Part shown: positions 32,901 through 41,158 of the stretch, piece by piece
How positions within the stretch are numbered: the stretch's first letter is position 1
How the letters are laid out: every line of letters begins with the position of its first letter
Source: Streptomyces aureoverticillatus
GTDB taxonomy: Bacteria > Actinomycetota > Actinomycetes > Streptomycetales > Streptomycetaceae
Assembly (NCBI RefSeq): GCF_014649395.1
Contig: NZ_BMSY01000004.1
Location: 620,001 to 684,000, forward strand
Direction: 5' to 3'
Length of the DNA stretch: 64,000 nucleotides
Program-made: the position numbers and the translations under genes
The notes under the pieces: model-generated
The model's database searches: none
What the model was told of the DNA's origin: nothing
Seen by the model: the letters and a program-made list of their open reading frames with translations, nothing else

Positions 32901-33310
32901 GCGAACGCGGCCTCCAGCACGCTGAAGGCCGTGGTGCCCCGCTGGAGGGCCAACGCCTCGACCGCGTGCAGGAGTTCGCCGTCGAGGACGAATTCCACCG
33001 TTCCGACGGCGCCCCTGGAGGCGGCATCCGACGCGGGCTCGAAGGGGCCGCCTCGGCGGCGAGCGGCGTACGCCGCCTCCAGGTCCCGCACGAGCGACGC
33101 CGCCCGCCCGGCGCCGTCACTTGTGCCTTGGCCTTCGCCGCGCACCGGGAGGCCGACCACGTGATCCTCGGTGCCGCGCCGGACCAGCCCGGCGTCGCCG
33201 CCGTCTTCGGCGCCCGTGACCTCCCGGACCGCCGACGCCAGCGCGTCCGCGTCCAGTTCGCCCTTCAGGCGCAGGACGAGCACGTCCGTCTGGACCGCCG
33301 TCGTATCCAC
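17981..33310 (-). CDS. Four-module NRPS: (C remnant)-C-A-PCP-C-A-PCP-E-C-A-PCP-C-A-PCP
   Basis: I place the start at the GTG at 33310 (GGAG 6 nt upstream); the frame stays open to 33604 but that stretch looks non-coding. The 5,109-aa protein begins with a decayed LCL-type condensation domain (about residues 1-290) that lacks the N-terminal PLSxxQ region and the HHxxxDG motif. Next come C (HQVLFDG, about 431, catalytic His changed), A1 (about 902), PCP (about 1285), C (HHIAADG, about 1473), A2 (about 1955), PCP (GGDSI, about 2354), E (HHLVVDG, about 2557), C (HHLLFDG, about 3083), A3 (about 3563), PCP (about 3968), C (HHIAVDG, about 4156), A4 (about 4640) and PCP (GGTSL, about 5047). By-eye codes: A1 DAHFVGAVF, A2 DIYLWGAVA, A3 DVFSVAAYA (piperazate-like), A4 DVYALCGVF. 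It activates and links four amino acids, the second as the D form. The GGTS carrier resembles those that feed ketosynthases, consistent with hand-over to the KS-NRPS. Confidence 0.9.
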   Translation of the reverse strand: MDTTAVQTDVLVLRLKGELDADALASAVREVTGAEDGGDAGLVRRGTEDHVVGLPVRGEGQGTSDGAGRAASLVRDLEAAYAARRRGGPFEPASDAASRGAVGTVEFVLDGELLHAVEALALQRGTTAFSVLEAAFAVFLRRLGGSEGLAVGLPIAGTGGTGRTAGEAGAVGTGEESVPPGHGPVGQVWLFTDASAVPADLWQGDPSFAEALPFALHRPPLDGSSGGGVSGVLQYAEAGCDRQTAESFAERFVRVVRQVVAEPDRPLGTVGASLVPVEPREMEAWQRRCPGLVEVWPLTPLQSGLLFHALLGDSAQSAYRMQFVIHLRGPVDGERMRAAGQALLDRYANLRVAFMAGADGDLAQVVVAGAELPWRAVDLTDGAIGPTASESFDALLSEEFGKPFDIGTPPLLRMALVRTGEERYELILTAHQVLFDGLSLPVLVRDLQRLYAAGGNASAVPRNPEFRDFLVWLSGQDRDAAAQAWAEELAGVTEPTLLAPVVTEGAADPTDPRTDGLGEVEVNLADETVHALSRQADALGVTPDTLVQGAWALLLGALTGRQDVVFGVTVPGRPDAVAEVGAMAGLFVNTLPARVRLAPTDTVADVLRGMGERQQALPGHACGLTDIHRATGTSQLFDTLVTSVSYTVEHGDVSGGDFAVTGVRPFVGNHYPLTVTLTAEPHLRVALQHRPHLVGRAAAQDVAERLAHILGQIAADSGTTVGRLDLLTPAEHAYLQDGHDDTAPPVEQDTFPGLFEQRVAATPDAVTLECGDASLTYAEVDARANRLARELLRRGVTTETAVAVSLGRSPDLVVTLLAVMKAGGVYLPVDSSYPADRIGYMLADSGALLIVADAATAAELPDLAVPVLRCDDPAVIAAVARHDSGPVTDEERGGPLRVGHTAYVMYTSGSTGRPKGVASTHSGAAALVATQLARLGLNADSRVLQFASPAFDASVHELCTALFTDAVLVLAPQDQLVPGAPLTGTIAERRITHCFLPPAVLATLPADSLPTVTSLVIGGDAATPELVTAWSTGRRLVNAYGPTEATVFVTFSDPLTADGRTPPIGRPVAHTRLYVLDDALRPMPTGVAGDLYLAGDSLARGYLGRPGLTSERFVACPYGAPGSRMYRTGDVVTRGRDGQLLFHGRADDQVKIRGHRVELGEVQAALSEHPDVARAVVASDERDGDRRLVGYVVPEPGATVPTSRDLRAFVAERLPASMVPSVVVPLAEVPLNANGKVDRRALPALDRTGAGTGRAPRTAREEVLCALFAEVLGVESVGIDDGFFDLGGHSLLVTRLVNRMRAVLDVDVPIRAVFEAPTVAGLAEHVGTEARSARAALRRAETRPGRVPLSFAQQRLWFLHRYEGPSATYNLSYVLPLSGELDAAALASALRDVVVRHESLRTLFVADDEGVAAQVVVAADDVVLDVPVREVAAESVDAVVAEESAYRFDLAAELPVRACVLRRGPDEHVLVLLIHHIAADGESMGPLARDLTTAYTARRRGEAPRWAELPVQYADYTLWQRDLLGEENDPDSLLADQLAYWRAELDGVRQPLPLPLDRPRPPVASHRGDTVPFALDADVLAAVEEVARAQGATVPMVLQSALAVLLHLMSGGDDLTVGVPIAGRTDEELGDLVGFFVNTWVLRADLAGDPSFEDVVRQVRDKAVRAYDHQDVPFERLVEALNPERSTAYHPLFQVMFGWRGTDDQVFDAPGLRSALELVPTGTAKFDLAFALADTPGRGVVGDVEYATDLFDRSTAEAFADRYTRLVRQLATTPRARLRTVDVLAPEERDRLLRTFNDTDTGTPDLTMPALFEQRAATAPDALAVVHGDSSLTYRELNARANRLARALVRRGVGPDSLVAVALPHSAEFVVALLGVLKAGAGYVPLDPRYPSGRVGFVLADAAPRLVLTDTATRSVLPGHGAEEVLLDRMDLGTGDGSDLKDADRSALLSPQHLAYVMHTSGSTGTPKGVGVTHHGVVRLALDRCFAGGGHERVLLHATQAFDISTYELWVPLLRGGTIVVPPSPSLAPADLAAVIAEHRVTGVLLTAGLFRVVAEERPEAFQGVREAWSGGDVVPPAAIERVLAACPGITVVNAYGPTEATVATTAHKMRDTADLGAAVPIGRPLDGTRVYVLDPALRPVPVGVPGELYIAGDRLARGYLGSPALTAERFVACPFGPAGERMYRSGDLVTWTRDGSLVYQGRTDEQVKIRGFRIEPGEIEAALTAHPGVAQAVVVVGEGTGGARQLVAYVVRVGEGGIAGTGDIDFHVGVSTAELRRFVAGRLPEFMVPAAYVLLDRLPLMPNGKLDRSALPQPEFATSAYRAPRSPQERVLADVYAEVLGVDRVGVDDDFFASGGDSIRSIQVVSRARTRGVRVTARQIFQHRTVAELARLAHAERSDDDVRGAVLDELDGGGTGPLPLPPIARHIRERGGDTDRFSMSVLLELPEDIDRAGLLATLDTVVDHHDMLRARLVTDDGGGLFVAAPGSVDTEALLRRVDRGPEHAADDGPWGEDWRQAVAAERTAATDLLDPAAGVMARFVWFDPGPAGGAGRLLVVLHHLVVDGVSWRVLLPDLAAAWDAVRAGRTPVLPAVGTSFRRWAHALVAEARSERRAAELPRWLAIVDGPDPALGARRFDPAVDVRATVDTVRLRLPVPVTEALLTAVPTAFRCGVNDGLLAALALAVARRRRTRGADAHSLLVGLEGHGRAEAAVPGADLSRTVGWFTSMYPVRLDVAGCDLDEAFAGGAAAGSAVKAVKEQLLAVPDDGIGYGLLRELDPRAGAVLRSHPTGQIGFNYLGRFSATDMPEQQRGLGFTQVTDLGGPTGDMAPDMPALTALQINSMVVDTAHGPCLDAEFEFATGALSRAEAQELADLWAAALAGLARHAERPDAGGLTPSDVPLVPVGQRDIEAWERRCPGLAEVWPLTPLQSGLLFHALYADTEPDAYHVQFVLRLRGRVEAARMRAAGQALLDRYANLRAAFVAGADGGSVQVVVDGVELPWREVDLTGEAGEAAHAAEAGAAEAAGAAAEAGESSAADPEGSDAFEAFLAEDLRDHFDVAKPPLLRMALLKRGPERYELVLTAHHLLFDGWSLPVLTQDLLRLYGAGGDASALPAAPRYRDFLTWLAGQDQEATARAWARELAGVTEPTLLAPVVTAGSGAADPGPGARRTERDAEGFGQVEVPVSVELARGLSARAAESGVTLNTVVQAAWALLVGGLTGRDDVVFGATVSGRPAAVPDIDAMAGLFTNTLPVRVRCRPGHSLAQVLTDLQDRQAALLDHHHYGLTEIHRATGTSVLFDSLVAFESYPVDRVGLSEATTAAGVEVTGIRPLSGSHYPLTVVASADPRLQLTLQHQRNVLDADTVRDIAHRFQRVLAQLAADTDALVSTVEVLAPEEREEALRAPGATGTAVPDATVPGLFERQAAATPDATALVRGGNRLSYAELDARADRLARELAARGVGPETVVAVSLPRSPDLVVGLLAVLKAGAAYLPVDPKYPSTRLDFILDDAAPALILTDTATAGVLPETTAPVLRLDALDVSRRPGDTPATTERPDPRAAAYVMYTSGSTGTPKGVVVDHAAVVNGIHHLADRTGIRAGSRVLASTSVNFDVSVFETFTTLCHGGTVDLVQDVLELAERGTWRGSVISTVPSAFAELLDRIGRTATVDTLVFAGEALPSSLVERAREAFPGVRVVNAYGQTESFYATTCTTEDTCTTDDTRSTDDTRTGDGSAPIGTPLPHMRGYVLGPGLRPVPTGVVGELYVAGQLARGYLGQPARTAERFVADPYGPPGARMYRTGDLARRNHRGQLEYAGRTDTQVKIRGFRVEPGEIEAALTTHPHVGQAVVVAQGATAARRLIAYVVPADTAGAASGAVGDSGGAELDLAELRAFAAELLPEYMVPTAVVPLDRLPLSPHGKLDHKALPSPELTATSAHRAPRTPQEKVLCALFAEVLGVGSVGIDDGFFDLGGHSLLATRLVNRMRAVLGVDVPIRAVFEAPTAARLAERLDTHRRSSRPALRRAEVRPERIPLSFAQQRVKFLDELEPLPTYHLPLVVRLRGELDVAALASALRDVVVRHESLRTLFVADDRGVAAQVVVPEDSVVLDVPVRDVAPDAVTATVAEEVGRRFDLAAELPVRARVLRCAPDEHVLMLLLHHIAVDGESMGPLTRDLATAYSARRRGAPPRWTELPVQYADYTLWQQRLLGDTDDPESPLEDHVAYWREELDGVPQPTRLPLDRPRPPVASHRGDTVEFVLDADVLTAVEELARAQGATVPMVLQSALAVLLHLMGAGDDLPIGSPVAARTDDALAEMVGFLVNTWVLRADLSDDPSFEDLLRQVRDKAVNAYDRQDLPFERLVEALNPERSTAHHPLFQVAFFWQKGTGDLELEGVKATPEPVVTGTAKFDLLFHVEEPHDEGRRAGQGLSGLVEYATDLFDRATVTALAERFASLVRELATRPRTRLHAVHALTPAERNLLHDINDTTAPTPPVTVPALFEQRAAEAPDAVALVRGAESLTYRELNVRANRLARALVRRGVGRESPVAVAVPRSPEYVVTVLAVLKAGGAYVPLAPDDPAQRLESMLRDARPALLVTTSGAAAGLPETGCPRLVLDDPDTAAAVSGEPGDDLPDLGRPDRLAYIIYTSGSTGVPKGTGVSHSAVVDLAADRDWAGGAHERVLLHTASTFDVSGYDMWVPLLAGGTAVVAPPGKLDVDTFAALVAEHRVTGLALSAGLFAVVAEERPESFAGVREALTCGEPVPPEAVARVLRACPGTTVVNGYGPTEATVFATCHRVTAADQVGAVVPIGRPMDNTRVHVLDDLLRPVPPGVEGELYLAGSGLARGYEQRPGLTAERFVACPFGPPGDRMYRTGDVVTWTEDGELVYKARADDQLKIRGFRVEPGEVETALMAHPRVGRAAVVARDTPGTGGRQLIAYVVPAADSEGGETGGAAASGDGAAAAPAPEELRAHVARRVPPYMVPAAFVTLATFPLTRHGKVDRRALPAPPSPEVRHAAAPARPRTATERAVAAIWAELLDRDEIGVHEKFFEAGGTSLSLLTLGRRLSGLGPHQVPVSALFEHTTVEAMARLLDDRPDQPDRETTDEMGYEL
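22127..22180 (-). repeat. 18-bp tandem repeats inside the A3 domain
   Basis: Three 18-bp units (GCGGGTGTCGTCGGTGCT type, plus-strand reading) plus a partial one encode repeated Thr-Asp-Asp-Thr-rich hexapeptides. They form an extra loop shortly after the A5 region ([11 protein letters not shown]) of the third adenylation domain. The related A2 domain of the KS-NRPS has a much shorter, non-repetitive segment at this place. Confidence 0.75.
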
Positions 33311-33835
33311 GCGACGCTCCGTGAACCACGCCCCGCGTCGCACCGAAGACCAACAGATCACTGAGTCCGCTCCTGTTCCTCGCACAACGGAACAGACCCG
33401 TGATGGATCCGCTCCGCCCGCCGTTGATGCGCGAAATAAATGGCAGCGTGCCGCGTTTACCTCCTGCCGGAGCGGTCGAAGGACGACAACTCGCCCAACC
33501 GGCAGTGGCTTTCCCTGCCCGTACCCCTGCCCGGACTGACCCCGATTCGCTTCCCGAAGGATGTCACCGTCATGCGGGGATTGCCCATAAAAAGGCTCTG
33601 ACAAGGCGCGATTCCAGCACCTTCATCGCCACTGAAACACGATTCCCGCGTGTTCAGGCAGTGTCGGGCAGCGAGGCCGGGGGAATCGGCCCGTCGGCAT
33701 GCCTCTCCGGCATTCTCGACGCCTCCGCCACCAAGTAACCCTGCGGGGCGGCCGTCCCGTCGACATGACAACAGGAAACCACCTGCTATTCGCCGAATTG
33801 TCCGCCTTGCAGGTCCGGCCGCCCGAAGGCTCGGG
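33311..33835 (-). promoter_or_regulatory. 525-bp upstream region of the NRPS operon
   Basis: This gap between the NRPS start and the LuxR stop codon is locally less GC-rich (for example AAATAAATGG near 33435) than its surroundings and contains no convincing gene on either strand. It must hold the promoter of the roughly 32-kb operon unless transcription reads through from the LuxR gene. I could not identify a reliable -35/-10 pair. An inverted repeat is listed separately. Confidence 0.55.
33373..33395. promoter_or_regulatory. Inverted repeat upstream of the NRPS, candidate operator
   Basis: CTGTTCC (33373-33379) and GGAACAG (33389-33395) form a perfect 7-bp inverted repeat with a 9-nt spacer, 63-85 nt upstream of the NRPS start codon. 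Its size fits a dimeric regulator site or a leader hairpin. No binding protein can be named from the sequence. Confidence 0.4.
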
Positions 33836-34609
33836 TCAGCGGGAGGCTTCGATTCCCCAGGCGGCGGCTCGCGCGGCGGCGGCCGCGCGGTTGGGGACGT
33901 CGAGCTTGGCGAGGATGTGCTCGATGTGGGTCCCTACGGTGCGCGGGGTGATGTACAGCCGCTCGGCGATCTCCCGGTTGGTGCGGCCGGTGGTCAGTTC
34001 GGCAAGCACCTCGAGCTCCCGTGGCGAGAGGCCACCGGGCCGCCGCGCGTTCGCGGCGGGGCGGGCCGCGGCGATCTCCTCGGGCGGCCGGTCCTCGCGA
34101 GGGGCGACGGCCGCGGCGAGGGCCTCGGTGAGCAGGGTGACCACGGCGCGCGCCGGGTCGGGCGCGCGCCGCGGCCGGCGGGTGCTGACGTTCAGCATGC
34201 CGACGTAGCGGCCGTCGGCGGCGAACAGGCACTGGGCCACGCCGTCCTCGATGCCGAGGGGAGCCAGCACTTCCTGGAAGCCCGGGGATGCCGCCAGGAG
34301 TTGGCCGGGTACGTCCCTCAGCCAGAGGCCGCCGCGGGCCGGGCTGCGCAGCACGGGGAACACCGGGTCGTGGTGGAGGCGGGTCTCGATGTAGGCCGTG
34401 GCCTCGTCCGGGTAGCTCCCGGCCAGGGTGGTGTGGCGCCGGTGCAGCGGATCCCACCGGGTCAGGGAGGCGTGGTCGTAGTCCATCACCTCCGAGAGCG
34501 CGGCCAGCACCGCGTCGAGGCCGGTCGCGCCGGTCGTCGCGGTGCGGGCGGCCTCCCGGACGTGGACGGCCGCCTCCAGGATCTGCGCCGCGCTCCGCTC
34601 CGCTGTCAT
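33836..34609 (-). CDS. LuxR-family transcriptional regulator
   Basis: This 257-aa protein has a clear C-terminal LuxR helix-turn-helix (LSPRELEVLAELTTGRTN, IAERLYITPRTVGTHI and ILAKLDVPNRAAA, about residues 190-255). The N-terminal 170 residues look like a GAF-type sensor (DYDHASLTRWDP, FAADGRYVGMLNVSTRRP). I choose the ATG at 34609, preceded by GGGGG; the longer open frame upstream is the shadow of the amidohydrolase gene. The gene reads towards the giant NRPS, 525 bp away, and may control it, or it may belong with the amidohydrolase 31 bp upstream. The HTH is secure; the target is an inference. Confidence 0.82.
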   Translation of the reverse strand: MTAERSAAQILEAAVHVREAARTATTGATGLDAVLAALSEVMDYDHASLTRWDPLHRRHTTLAGSYPDEATAYIETRLHHDPVFPVLRSPARGGLWLRDVPGQLLAASPGFQEVLAPLGIEDGVAQCLFAADGRYVGMLNVSTRRPRRAPDPARAVVTLLTEALAAAVAPREDRPPEEIAAARPAANARRPGGLSPRELEVLAELTTGRTNREIAERLYITPRTVGTHIEHILAKLDVPNRAAAAARAAAWGIEASR

Positions 34610-34615
34610 CCCCCA

Positions 34616-34644
34616 AGAATGATCATTTGGCCGGAATACGTCAA
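34616..34644 (-). promoter_or_regulatory. Possible LuxR promoter, TTGACG-N17-CATTCT
   Basis: On the minus strand TTGACG (34639-34644) lies 17 nt before CATTCT (34616-34621), just ahead of the LuxR ATG. The -35 hexamer is good and overlaps the amidohydrolase stop codon; the -10 is weak. It would give an almost leaderless transcript. Confidence 0.3.
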
Positions 34645-36353
34645 TCGCGAAGGGTGTCGTGCACGACCTGCCCGTCCACGACCGTGAGGACGACGGGCAT
34701 CTCGGGGATGTCGTGGGGGTCGGCGGCGAGCAGGTCCCCGTCGAGCACGCAGAGGTCGGCGACCTTGCCCGGCTCCAGCGAGCCCTTCCAGTCGTCGGCG
34801 AAGTCCTGCCAGGCCGCTTCGATGGTGTACGTACGGATCGCCTCGGCCAGGCCGATGCGCTGCTCGGGACCGCTGACGCGGCCGGTGGCCTTCGACTCGC
34901 GCAGCACCATGGTGGCGACGCCCTGGCGCCAGTCCGGGTGGGTGACGGGGGCGTCGGACCCGCTCGCGACCCGCACGCCCGCGTCGATGGCATCGCGGTA
35001 GGGCCATGCGTACGCGGCCCGTCCGGCGCCGACGAAGTCCTCCTCCATGTCGGCGACGGTCCACTTGATGGTGGGGTTCATGTTGGCGCCGAAGCCGTGC
35101 GCGGCCAGCACCTTCATGCTGTGCGCGGTGAGGAAGTCGCCGTGGATGACGTAGTGGCGGGCGTCGGGGCGCGGGTGCTCGGCCAGGGCCGCGGCGAAGG
35201 CGTCCGCGACGGTGTCGGCGGCCCGGTCGCCGGTGACGTGGACGCCCACTTGGTGCCCGGCGGCGTGGGCTTGCCGGATCATGCTCTCGATCTCGGCGAC
35301 CCGTTCGGCGTCGGTCTCGCCGCCGACGCACAGGGAGCCGCAGCCGCCGCCGACGTACGGCTCGTGCATCCAGGACGTCTTGTTGGGGACGATGCCGTCG
35401 GCGAAGATCTTGACGCCGTGGATCGCGAGGCGGCGCGGGTCGGCGTCGCCGGTCGCGCCGGACGCGTCGAGGGCGGTGAGGGTACGGGCGAACTCCTCGG
35501 CGCTGCTCGCCATTCCGGTGGGCAGGACCAGAACGCCGAGGCGGGCGGTCAGTTCGCCGTCGGCCAGCAGTTGTCGGTAGACGTCGAGGGTCTCCGTGCC
35601 GAGCGCCCCGCGCATGATGCCGTCGCCGCCGGGGCCCAGACCGGGCTCGGTGTAGCTGGTCACGCCGAGCCGGGCGAGCGTGGCGAGGGTCGACCTGATC
35701 GCGTCGGTCCGCTCCTGCCGGCTGAGCGGCGGCAGCGCGTTCTGGACGAGGGCCTGGGCTCCCTCGTGCAGCAGCCCGGTCGGCTCCGCGGCTTCGTCCA
35801 CGACGATGGCCCCGCCGGGCGGCGCGACGGTGTGCCGGTCGATCCCGATGAGTTCCAGGGCCTTGGAGTTGACCCAGGTGGCGTGCCCGGAGAAGGAGTA
35901 CAGGACGACGGGGTGGTCCGGGCTCACGCCGTCGAGGTCGTGCCGCGAGGGCAGCCGCGACGGATCGGACACGCACTCGGCGAGGTAACCGGTGTCCCAG
36001 CCGTGCCCCGTGATCCACTGCCCGTCCGGGACCCGCCCGACGGCCTCCCGCACCGCATCGGCCACGTCCGCGAGCGAGGACACGGCGGGATGGCCGAGGT
36101 CGAGGGAGAGCGGCGGCGTCGCCATGCCGAAGGCGCATCCGTGCAGATGGGAATCGTTGATACCGGGAAGCAGTGTCGCCCCCCGCAGGTCGACGACACG
36201 GGTGCCGGGTCCGACGAGCGGCGCGACATCGTCCCGCCCGCCGACGGCACTGATCACCCCGCCGGTCACCGCCAGGGCCGAGGCGACGGAGAACTCCGCG
36301 TCGACCGTGACCACTCGCCCGCCGACAAACACCAGATCCGCGTACGCGTCCAC
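34641..36353 (-). CDS. Amidohydrolase, YtcJ-like metal-dependent hydrolase
   Basis: This 570-aa protein belongs to the amidohydrolase superfamily, type 3. It has the early metal-binding motif GINDSHLHG (about residues 57-65), HGVKIFADG in the middle (the lysine position), GVHVTGDRA and HGDF histidine motifs, and a late Asp motif ASGSDAPV. The first 50 residues and the final 60 form the usual small beta-sandwich (PGKVADLCVLDGD). It probably hydrolyses a C-N or C-O bond of a small molecule in the cytoplasm; the substrate is unknown. The GTG at 36353 is chosen because AAGGA lies about 7 nt upstream. It is divergent from the MMPL gene and ends 31 bp before the LuxR start. Confidence 0.85.
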   Translation of the reverse strand: MDAYADLVFVGGRVVTVDAEFSVASALAVTGGVISAVGGRDDVAPLVGPGTRVVDLRGATLLPGINDSHLHGCAFGMATPPLSLDLGHPAVSSLADVADAVREAVGRVPDGQWITGHGWDTGYLAECVSDPSRLPSRHDLDGVSPDHPVVLYSFSGHATWVNSKALELIGIDRHTVAPPGGAIVVDEAAEPTGLLHEGAQALVQNALPPLSRQERTDAIRSTLATLARLGVTSYTEPGLGPGGDGIMRGALGTETLDVYRQLLADGELTARLGVLVLPTGMASSAEEFARTLTALDASGATGDADPRRLAIHGVKIFADGIVPNKTSWMHEPYVGGGCGSLCVGGETDAERVAEIESMIRQAHAAGHQVGVHVTGDRAADTVADAFAAALAEHPRPDARHYVIHGDFLTAHSMKVLAAHGFGANMNPTIKWTVADMEEDFVGAGRAAYAWPYRDAIDAGVRVASGSDAPVTHPDWRQGVATMVLRESKATGRVSGPEQRIGLAEAIRTYTIEAAWQDFADDWKGSLEPGKVADLCVLDGDLLAADPHDIPEMPVVLTVVDGQVVHDTLRD

Positions 36354-36512
36354 AGAAGGTCCTTTCCACCAGCGGGCGCCGCACGGCCACCCGCAAACGA
36401 TCTCCCGAGGACTATGGCCGCGCCCCCACCCCCCGCACATCGGTCGTCCCACCGATACGCGCTCGCGCCGATACGCGCTCGCGCAACCAGGCCGCCGCCC
36501 GGCCCGAGCCGT

Positions 36513-36675
36513 CCTGTGGTGCGCAGGCACCAGGACACGTGAGCGGCTGGTCCAGGTGCACCAGGGGAAGACGGCGGTCGGGGACGATGCCCGGCCGGGG
36601 CGCCGCAGGCAACGGTGGGAGGCGCGTGAATCCCGCGCGTTCCCCTTGCCTAGCGGTGTCTGGAGTGATCTACAG
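36513..36675 (+). repeat. Leader copy 1 (inverted duplicate of 43887-44048), upstream of the MMPL gene
   Basis: About 165 bp ending at the MMPL GTG codon match, by eye at roughly 90%, the reverse complement of the segment before the MFS start. The match includes the ribosome site: GTGTCTGGAGTGATC, with GGAG 10 nt before GTG in both copies. Inside lies an imperfect inverted repeat, GCGCG-N7-CGCGC. The whole gap between the amidohydrolase and MMPL starts is 322 bp; the first 160 bp show nothing recognisable. Confidence 0.85.
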
Positions 36676-38940
36676 GTGGCGACATTTCTTTACCGGATCG
36701 GACGGTGGGCCTTCCGGCGGCGCCGGCTCGTGGGCGGCCTGTGGCTGGGTGCCCTGGTGCTGGCCCTCGCCGCCGCCGCCATGGCGCCGTCCGGGGAGGA
36801 AGAGGACCTCTCCATGCCCGGCACCGAGTCGCAGAGGGCGTTCGACCTGCTGGACGAGCGCTTCCCCGAGAGCAACTCCCAGGGTGCCGAGGCCCGCCTG
36901 GTGTTCCAGGCCCCGGACGGGCAGCGGGTGACGGCCAAGGAGCACAAGGCGGCCGTCGAGGACGCGCTCGGCTCGCTGGACGGAGGCGATCAGCTCGCGT
37001 CGGCCACCGACCCCTATGAGACCGGCGCCGTCAGCAAGGACGGCACCATCGCCTACTCCACGGTCACCTACACCGCGGACGCCGTCGATCTGACCGAGCC
37101 GACGAAGAGCGCCCTCGAGGACGCCGCGAGCCGGGCCCGGGACGCGGGGCTGACCGTGGAGATCGGCGGCTCGGCCCTGGAAGCGGAAGAGTCACCGGGC
37201 GGTACGACGGAGATCATCGGCGTGGCGGTGGCGGCGGTGGTCCTCGTCCTCACCCTCGGGTCGCTGGTCGCGGCCGGACTGTCGCTGCTGACCGCCTTCG
37301 TGGGCGTGGCCATCGCCTTCGGCCTGGTCTCCGCGCTGGCCGTGCCGCTGGGCCTGACGGACACCGTCGCCATCCTGGCGCTGATGCTGGGACTCGCGGT
37401 CGGCATCGACTACGCACTCTTCATCACCTCCCGCTTCCGCGACGAGCGCGCCCGGGGCCGCGAGCCGGAGGAGGCCGCGGGACGGGCGGTGGGCACGGCC
37501 GGGTCCGCCGTCGTCTTCGCCGGCGCGACCGTCTTCATCGCCCTGGTCGGCCTCGGGGTCGTCGGGATCCCCGAACTCACCAAGATGGGCCTGGGCGGCG
37601 CGGGCGCCGTGGCCCTGGCCGTACTCGTCGCCCTGACACTGGTGCCCGCGCTGTTCGGCTTCTTCGGCCGACGGATCCTGGCGCGTGGAGCGCCCCGAAG
37701 GGGCGCGGGGAACTGCGCGACCAGCCACGACGAACCCGCAGACGACCGACAACCCACCGCGGCAAATCCAGCGAAGCGCATAGGCACCCGCTGGGCGCGG
37801 TTCGTGCTGCGCCGACCGGTGGCCGTGCTGATGGTCGCCGGACTCGGTCTCGGGGCCGTCGCCCTACCGGCGCTGAGCCTCGAACTCGGGCTGCCCGGAG
37901 ACGAGTCCAAGTCGGTGGAGACCACCCAGCGCCGTGCCTACGACCTGCTGTCGGAAGGCTTCGGCCCCGGCTTCAACGGCCCCTTGACCGTGGTCGTGGA
38001 CACGTCGGAGTCCGGGGACACCCGGGCCACCACGGACCGGGTCGTCAAGACCGTACGGGGAGTGGACGGGGTCGCGTCGGTCGGTGATCCGGTTCTCAGC
38101 AAGGCCAAGGACACGGCCGTCCTCACCGCCGTACCGCAGACCGCGCCGAACAGCGGCGAGACCAAGGACCTGGTGCACGCGATCCGGGGTGCGGTCTCCG
38201 GCGTCGAGGCCGGCACGGGCGCGGGCATCCTGGTGACCGGCACCACCGCGATGAACATCGACATCTCCGAGGCCATGTCCGACGCCCTCGTCCCCTATCT
38301 GACCGTCGTCATCGGCCTGGCGGTACTCCTGCTGACGGTGGTCTTCCGCTCGGTCCTGGTCCCGGTCAAGGCCGCGCTCGGCTTCCTGCTGTCGGTGGGT
38401 GCCGCCTTCGGTGTCCTCGTCGCCGTCTTCCAGTGGGGCTGGGCGGCAGACCTCGTCGGCATCGAGCAGACCGGACCCGTGATGTCGCTGATGCCGATCC
38501 TCATCATCGGCATAGTGTTCGGCCTCGCCATGGATTACGAGGTCTTCCTCCTCACCCGCATGCGAGAGGCGTACGTCCATGGCGCGTCCCCCGGCGAGGC
38601 GATCGTCACCGGTTTCCGGCACAGCGGACGCGTGGTGGCCGCGGCGGCGATCATCATGGTCAGCGTGTTCGCCGGATTCATCGGGATGAGCAACCCGACC
38701 ATCCAGACGATGGGCGTCGGCCTGGCCGCCGCCGTCGCCTTCGACGCCTTCGTGGTCCGGATGGCGATCGTGCCCGCGGTCCTGGCACTGCTCGGCCATC
38801 GGGCCTGGTGGCTGCCCCGTATCCTGAACCGTGTGCTGCCGAACGTGGACATCGAGGGTGAGGCACTGAGCGGGCACGTCCCGGCCTCCGCGAACGAGCC
38901 GGACGCGGCGGCCGCGCGGCTCCCCCTCGGCCGGAGCTGA
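36676..38940 (+). CDS. MMPL-family RND-type exporter
   Basis: This 754-aa membrane protein has two repeats of one transmembrane helix, an extracytoplasmic domain and a block of five helices. The N-terminal helix is LVGGLWLGALVLALAAAAMA; the first loop contains the STVTYT segment; helix blocks start near residues 175 and 530. The pattern GLAVGIDYALF in the first half and GLAMDYEVFL in the second is the MMPL/RND signature with the proton-relay Asp residues. Members export lipids, siderophores or antibiotics. I choose the GTG at 36676 because the open frame further upstream covers the duplicated leader and has no domain content. The two-component pair follows at once, which suggests envelope-stress or drug-responsive control. 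Confidence 0.88.
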   Translation: MATFLYRIGRWAFRRRRLVGGLWLGALVLALAAAAMAPSGEEEDLSMPGTESQRAFDLLDERFPESNSQGAEARLVFQAPDGQRVTAKEHKAAVEDALGSLDGGDQLASATDPYETGAVSKDGTIAYSTVTYTADAVDLTEPTKSALEDAASRARDAGLTVEIGGSALEAEESPGGTTEIIGVAVAAVVLVLTLGSLVAAGLSLLTAFVGVAIAFGLVSALAVPLGLTDTVAILALMLGLAVGIDYALFITSRFRDERARGREPEEAAGRAVGTAGSAVVFAGATVFIALVGLGVVGIPELTKMGLGGAGAVALAVLVALTLVPALFGFFGRRILARGAPRRGAGNCATSHDEPADDRQPTAANPAKRIGTRWARFVLRRPVAVLMVAGLGLGAVALPALSLELGLPGDESKSVETTQRRAYDLLSEGFGPGFNGPLTVVVDTSESGDTRATTDRVVKTVRGVDGVASVGDPVLSKAKDTAVLTAVPQTAPNSGETKDLVHAIRGAVSGVEAGTGAGILVTGTTAMNIDISEAMSDALVPYLTVVIGLAVLLLTVVFRSVLVPVKAALGFLLSVGAAFGVLVAVFQWGWAADLVGIEQTGPVMSLMPILIIGIVFGLAMDYEVFLLTRMREAYVHGASPGEAIVTGFRHSGRVVAAAAIIMVSVFAGFIGMSNPTIQTMGVGLAAAVAFDAFVVRMAIVPAVLALLGHRAWWLPRILNRVLPNVDIEGEALSGHVPASANEPDAAAARLPLGRS

Positions 38941-38947
38941 GCCGGCC

Positions 38948-40348
38948 GTGACGCACACGGGTGGCGGTGGCCCGCGACCACGCGGCACGTGGTGGCGGGA
39001 GGCAGCGGTCACCGCGACGGCGTTCGCGCTCTGTCTGCTCGGCGGCGTGCTGCAGGACGACGACACCGCCTTGTCACCGCCGTCCGCCGCCGCCTACTTC
39101 ATCGCCGTGGTGTCCAGTGCCGTGCTGCCGCTGCGGCACCGGGCGCCGCTGGCCGCCATGGCGGTCACGACCGCGTGCGGCGTGCTGGTGCCGCCCTTGG
39201 ATCTCCTGCTGAGCCCGCTCATCGTGGCCCCCGCCGTGATCACCGCCTACTCCTACTCGCTCACCGTGCGCAACGAACGGCGCGCGGCGAGCGCGGTGTT
39301 GCTCATCTCCGCGGCGTTGCTGCTCGCCGCCACCCCCTTGTTCGGGGCCCTGTCGTGGAAGGACGCGAGCAGGGTGGGGGCGGTGGCGGCGTTCCCGCTG
39401 GTGGCGGGCGTACTCGGTCGCTCGGTGCAGAACCGGCGGGCCTACCTGGCGGCCGTGGAGGAGCGGGCCCAGCGGGCCGAGGAGAGCCGGGACAGCGAGG
39501 CCCGCCGGAGAGTGGCGGAGGAACGGGTGCGCATCGCCCGGGAACTGCACGACCTGGTGGCCCATCAGATCACTCTGGCCAACGCGCAGGCCACGGTCGC
39601 CGCCCACCTCTTCGACGCCCGCCCGGAGCAGACCCGCAAGAGCCTGAACGAACTCGTCGAGACCACCGGCAACGCACTCGACGAACTGCGGGCCACGGTC
39701 GGCCTGTTGCGTCAGACCGGGGACACGGCCACGCCCGCCGAACCGGCGCCCGGCCTGTCCCGGCTTCCCACGCTCCTCGAGTCCTTCCGCCGCGCGGGCC
39801 TGGAGGTGTCGGTGCACGAGGAGGGCACGGCCAGGCCGCTGCCCCCGGGAGTGGACCTCACCGCCTACCGCATCATCCAGGAGGCCCTGACCAACGTGAC
39901 CAAGCACGCAGGTACCGGCAGCGCCGGGGTGCGCCTCGTCTGGAACCGCGATCGCGTGACCATCACCGTCGCCGACGACGGAGGCGGCGCCCGTACGGCA
40001 CCGGCCGCGTCCACGTCCACGGGACCGACCGCGGCCACGGGACCGAGTGCGGCCACGACGGCGGACCGTCCGCCCGGTTACGGTCTGATCGGGATGCGTG
40101 AACGTGCCACCGCGGTCGGGGGGCATCTCTCCGCGGGCAGTCGCCCGGAAGGCGGCTTCCTCGTCTCCGCCCAACTGCCCCTCCCGCCCGCGAAGGACAT
40201 GGCGCGGACGACCGACGGAGCAACAACAGTCGAGGGGCGGACGGCCGACGGACCGACAGGCGAGGGACGGCCGGGCAGCGGGCCGACAGGCGAGGGGCGG
40301 CCGGGCGGCGGGCCGACAGGTGGCGGAGAGGCCGGTGATGCGTCGTGA
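38948..40348 (+). CDS. Sensor histidine kinase, NarL/DesK-type (HisKA_3)
   Basis: This 466-aa protein starts with several hydrophobic segments (about residues 20-150, including SPLIVAPAVITAYSYS and VLLISAALLLAAT), then a short coiled segment and the dimerisation box RIARELHDLVAHQIT with the phospho-acceptor His201. The ATP-binding domain has YRIIQEALTNVTKHA and GYGLIGMRERATAVGG. It would autophosphorylate at the membrane and pass phosphate to the response regulator encoded next, whose start overlaps its stop by 4 nt. The last 45 residues are a Gly/Pro-rich tail made by a 30-bp tandem repeat and are unlikely to be part of the catalytic fold. The gene starts 8 nt after the MMPL stop. Confidence 0.9.
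   Translation: MTHTGGGGPRPRGTWWREAAVTATAFALCLLGGVLQDDDTALSPPSAAAYFIAVVSSAVLPLRHRAPLAAMAVTTACGVLVPPLDLLLSPLIVAPAVITAYSYSLTVRNERRAASAVLLISAALLLAATPLFGALSWKDASRVGAVAAFPLVAGVLGRSVQNRRAYLAAVEERAQRAEESRDSEARRRVAEERVRIARELHDLVAHQITLANAQATVAAHLFDARPEQTRKSLNELVETTGNALDELRATVGLLRQTGDTATPAEPAPGLSRLPTLLESFRRAGLEVSVHEEGTARPLPPGVDLTAYRIIQEALTNVTKHAGTGSAGVRLVWNRDRVTITVADDGGGARTAPAASTSTGPTAATGPSAATTADRPPGYGLIGMRERATAVGGHLSAGSRPEGGFLVSAQLPLPPAKDMARTTDGATTVEGRTADGPTGEGRPGSGPTGEGRPGGGPTGGGEAGDAS
40250..40328 (+). repeat. 30-bp tandem repeats at the 3' end of the kinase gene
   Basis: Two full 30-bp units (40250-40279 and 40280-40309) and a partial third encode PTGEGRPGSG-type decapeptides. They lengthen the kinase C terminus right up to the overlap with the response regulator start. 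Confidence 0.85.
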
Positions 40349-41037
40349 CGCTCCGGGTGCTCCTCGCCGACGATCAGGCCCTGCTGCGCGATGCCTTCCG
40401 GATGCTGCTCGACACCGCCGACGACATCACCGTGGTCGGCGAGGCCGGCGACGGCAGGGAGGCGGTGCGACTCACCCGGGAGCTGCGCCCGGACGTGGTG
40501 ATCATGGACATCCGTATGCCCGAGGTGGACGGTCTCACCGCCACGTCGGAGATCTGCGCGGACCCGGACCTGCGTGCCAGCCGCATCCTGATCCTCACCA
40601 CGTACGAGACCGACGAGTACGTCGCTCAGGCGCTGCGCGCGGGCGCCGGCGGCTTCATCGGCAAGGGCATCGGGGCCGAGGACCTGCTGGACGCCGTGCG
40701 TACGATCGCCGACGGCGACACTCTCCTGTCCCCCGCCGCGACCCGCTCCCTGGTCGCCCGTTTCCTGGCCACACCGGACGACGCCGCGCCGCACCAGCCC
40801 GAACAGCTCGCCGTGCTCACCCCGCGCGAACGCGAGATGGTGGCCCTGGTCGCGACCGGCCTGTCCAACCAGGAGATCGCCGAGCGGATGTTCCTCAGCC
40901 CCTTCACCGTCCGCGCCCACGTGCAGCGCGCCATGACGAAGCTGGAGGCCCGCGACCGGGCGCAACTCGTCGTCATCGCCTACCGGACGGGGCTGGTCCG
41001 CGCCACCCCCGACGGTGACACCGACCGGCTGCCGTAG
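40345..41037 (+). CDS. NarL/FixJ-type response regulator
   Basis: This 230-aa protein has a receiver domain at residues 1-120, with the acidic pair at Asp9-Asp10, the phospho-acceptor Asp55 in VVIMDIRMPE and a conserved TTYETDEYV segment. A LuxR-type HTH follows at about residues 155-215 (LTPREREMVALVATGLSN and MFLSPFTVRAHV). It is the partner of the kinase immediately upstream: the GTG start overlaps the kinase stop by 4 nt. Likely targets are its own operon and the MMPL exporter gene, an inference from position only. Confidence 0.92.
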   Translation: MTLRVLLADDQALLRDAFRMLLDTADDITVVGEAGDGREAVRLTRELRPDVVIMDIRMPEVDGLTATSEICADPDLRASRILILTTYETDEYVAQALRAGAGGFIGKGIGAEDLLDAVRTIADGDTLLSPAATRSLVARFLATPDDAAPHQPEQLAVLTPREREMVALVATGLSNQEIAERMFLSPFTVRAHVQRAMTKLEARDRAQLVVIAYRTGLVRATPDGDTDRLP

Positions 41038-41059
41038 TCCGACACCGGGGCCGTTCGGC

Positions 41060-41121
41060 GTCCGGCTGCCGGACCGCTCTGCGTCCGGCTGCCGGACCGC
41101 TCTGCGTCCGGCTGCCGGGAC
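41060..41121. terminator. Tandem hairpins, 23-bp period, between convergent genes
   Basis: The 121-bp gap between the response regulator and the FAD monooxygenase holds a tandem repeat of about 23 bp. Units starting at 41060, 41083 and 41106 each contain GTCCGG-CTG-CCGGAC, a 6-bp perfect or nearly perfect stem with a 3-nt loop. More diverged units extend to about 41155. The position suggests bidirectional termination. Confidence 0.6.
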
Positions 41122-41158
41122 CGTTCGGCGTCCGGCCGCCGGGGCTCTTCGGCGTCCG

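Noticed and set aside
33311..33604. N-terminal extension of the NRPS to 33604
   Set aside because: The 98 residues show no domain, the DNA is less GC-rich, and the GTG at 33310 has a good GGAG site followed at once by C-domain-like sequence.
33457..33771. A 104-codon minus-strand open frame in the NRPS leader
   Set aside because: It has no ribosome site and no recognisable protein features, and its composition looks random.
35992..36675. Upstream extension of the MMPL frame across the amidohydrolase start and the leader
   Set aside because: The leader is conserved as DNA with copy 2, including the ribosome site for the GTG at 36676; the extension has no membrane or domain features.
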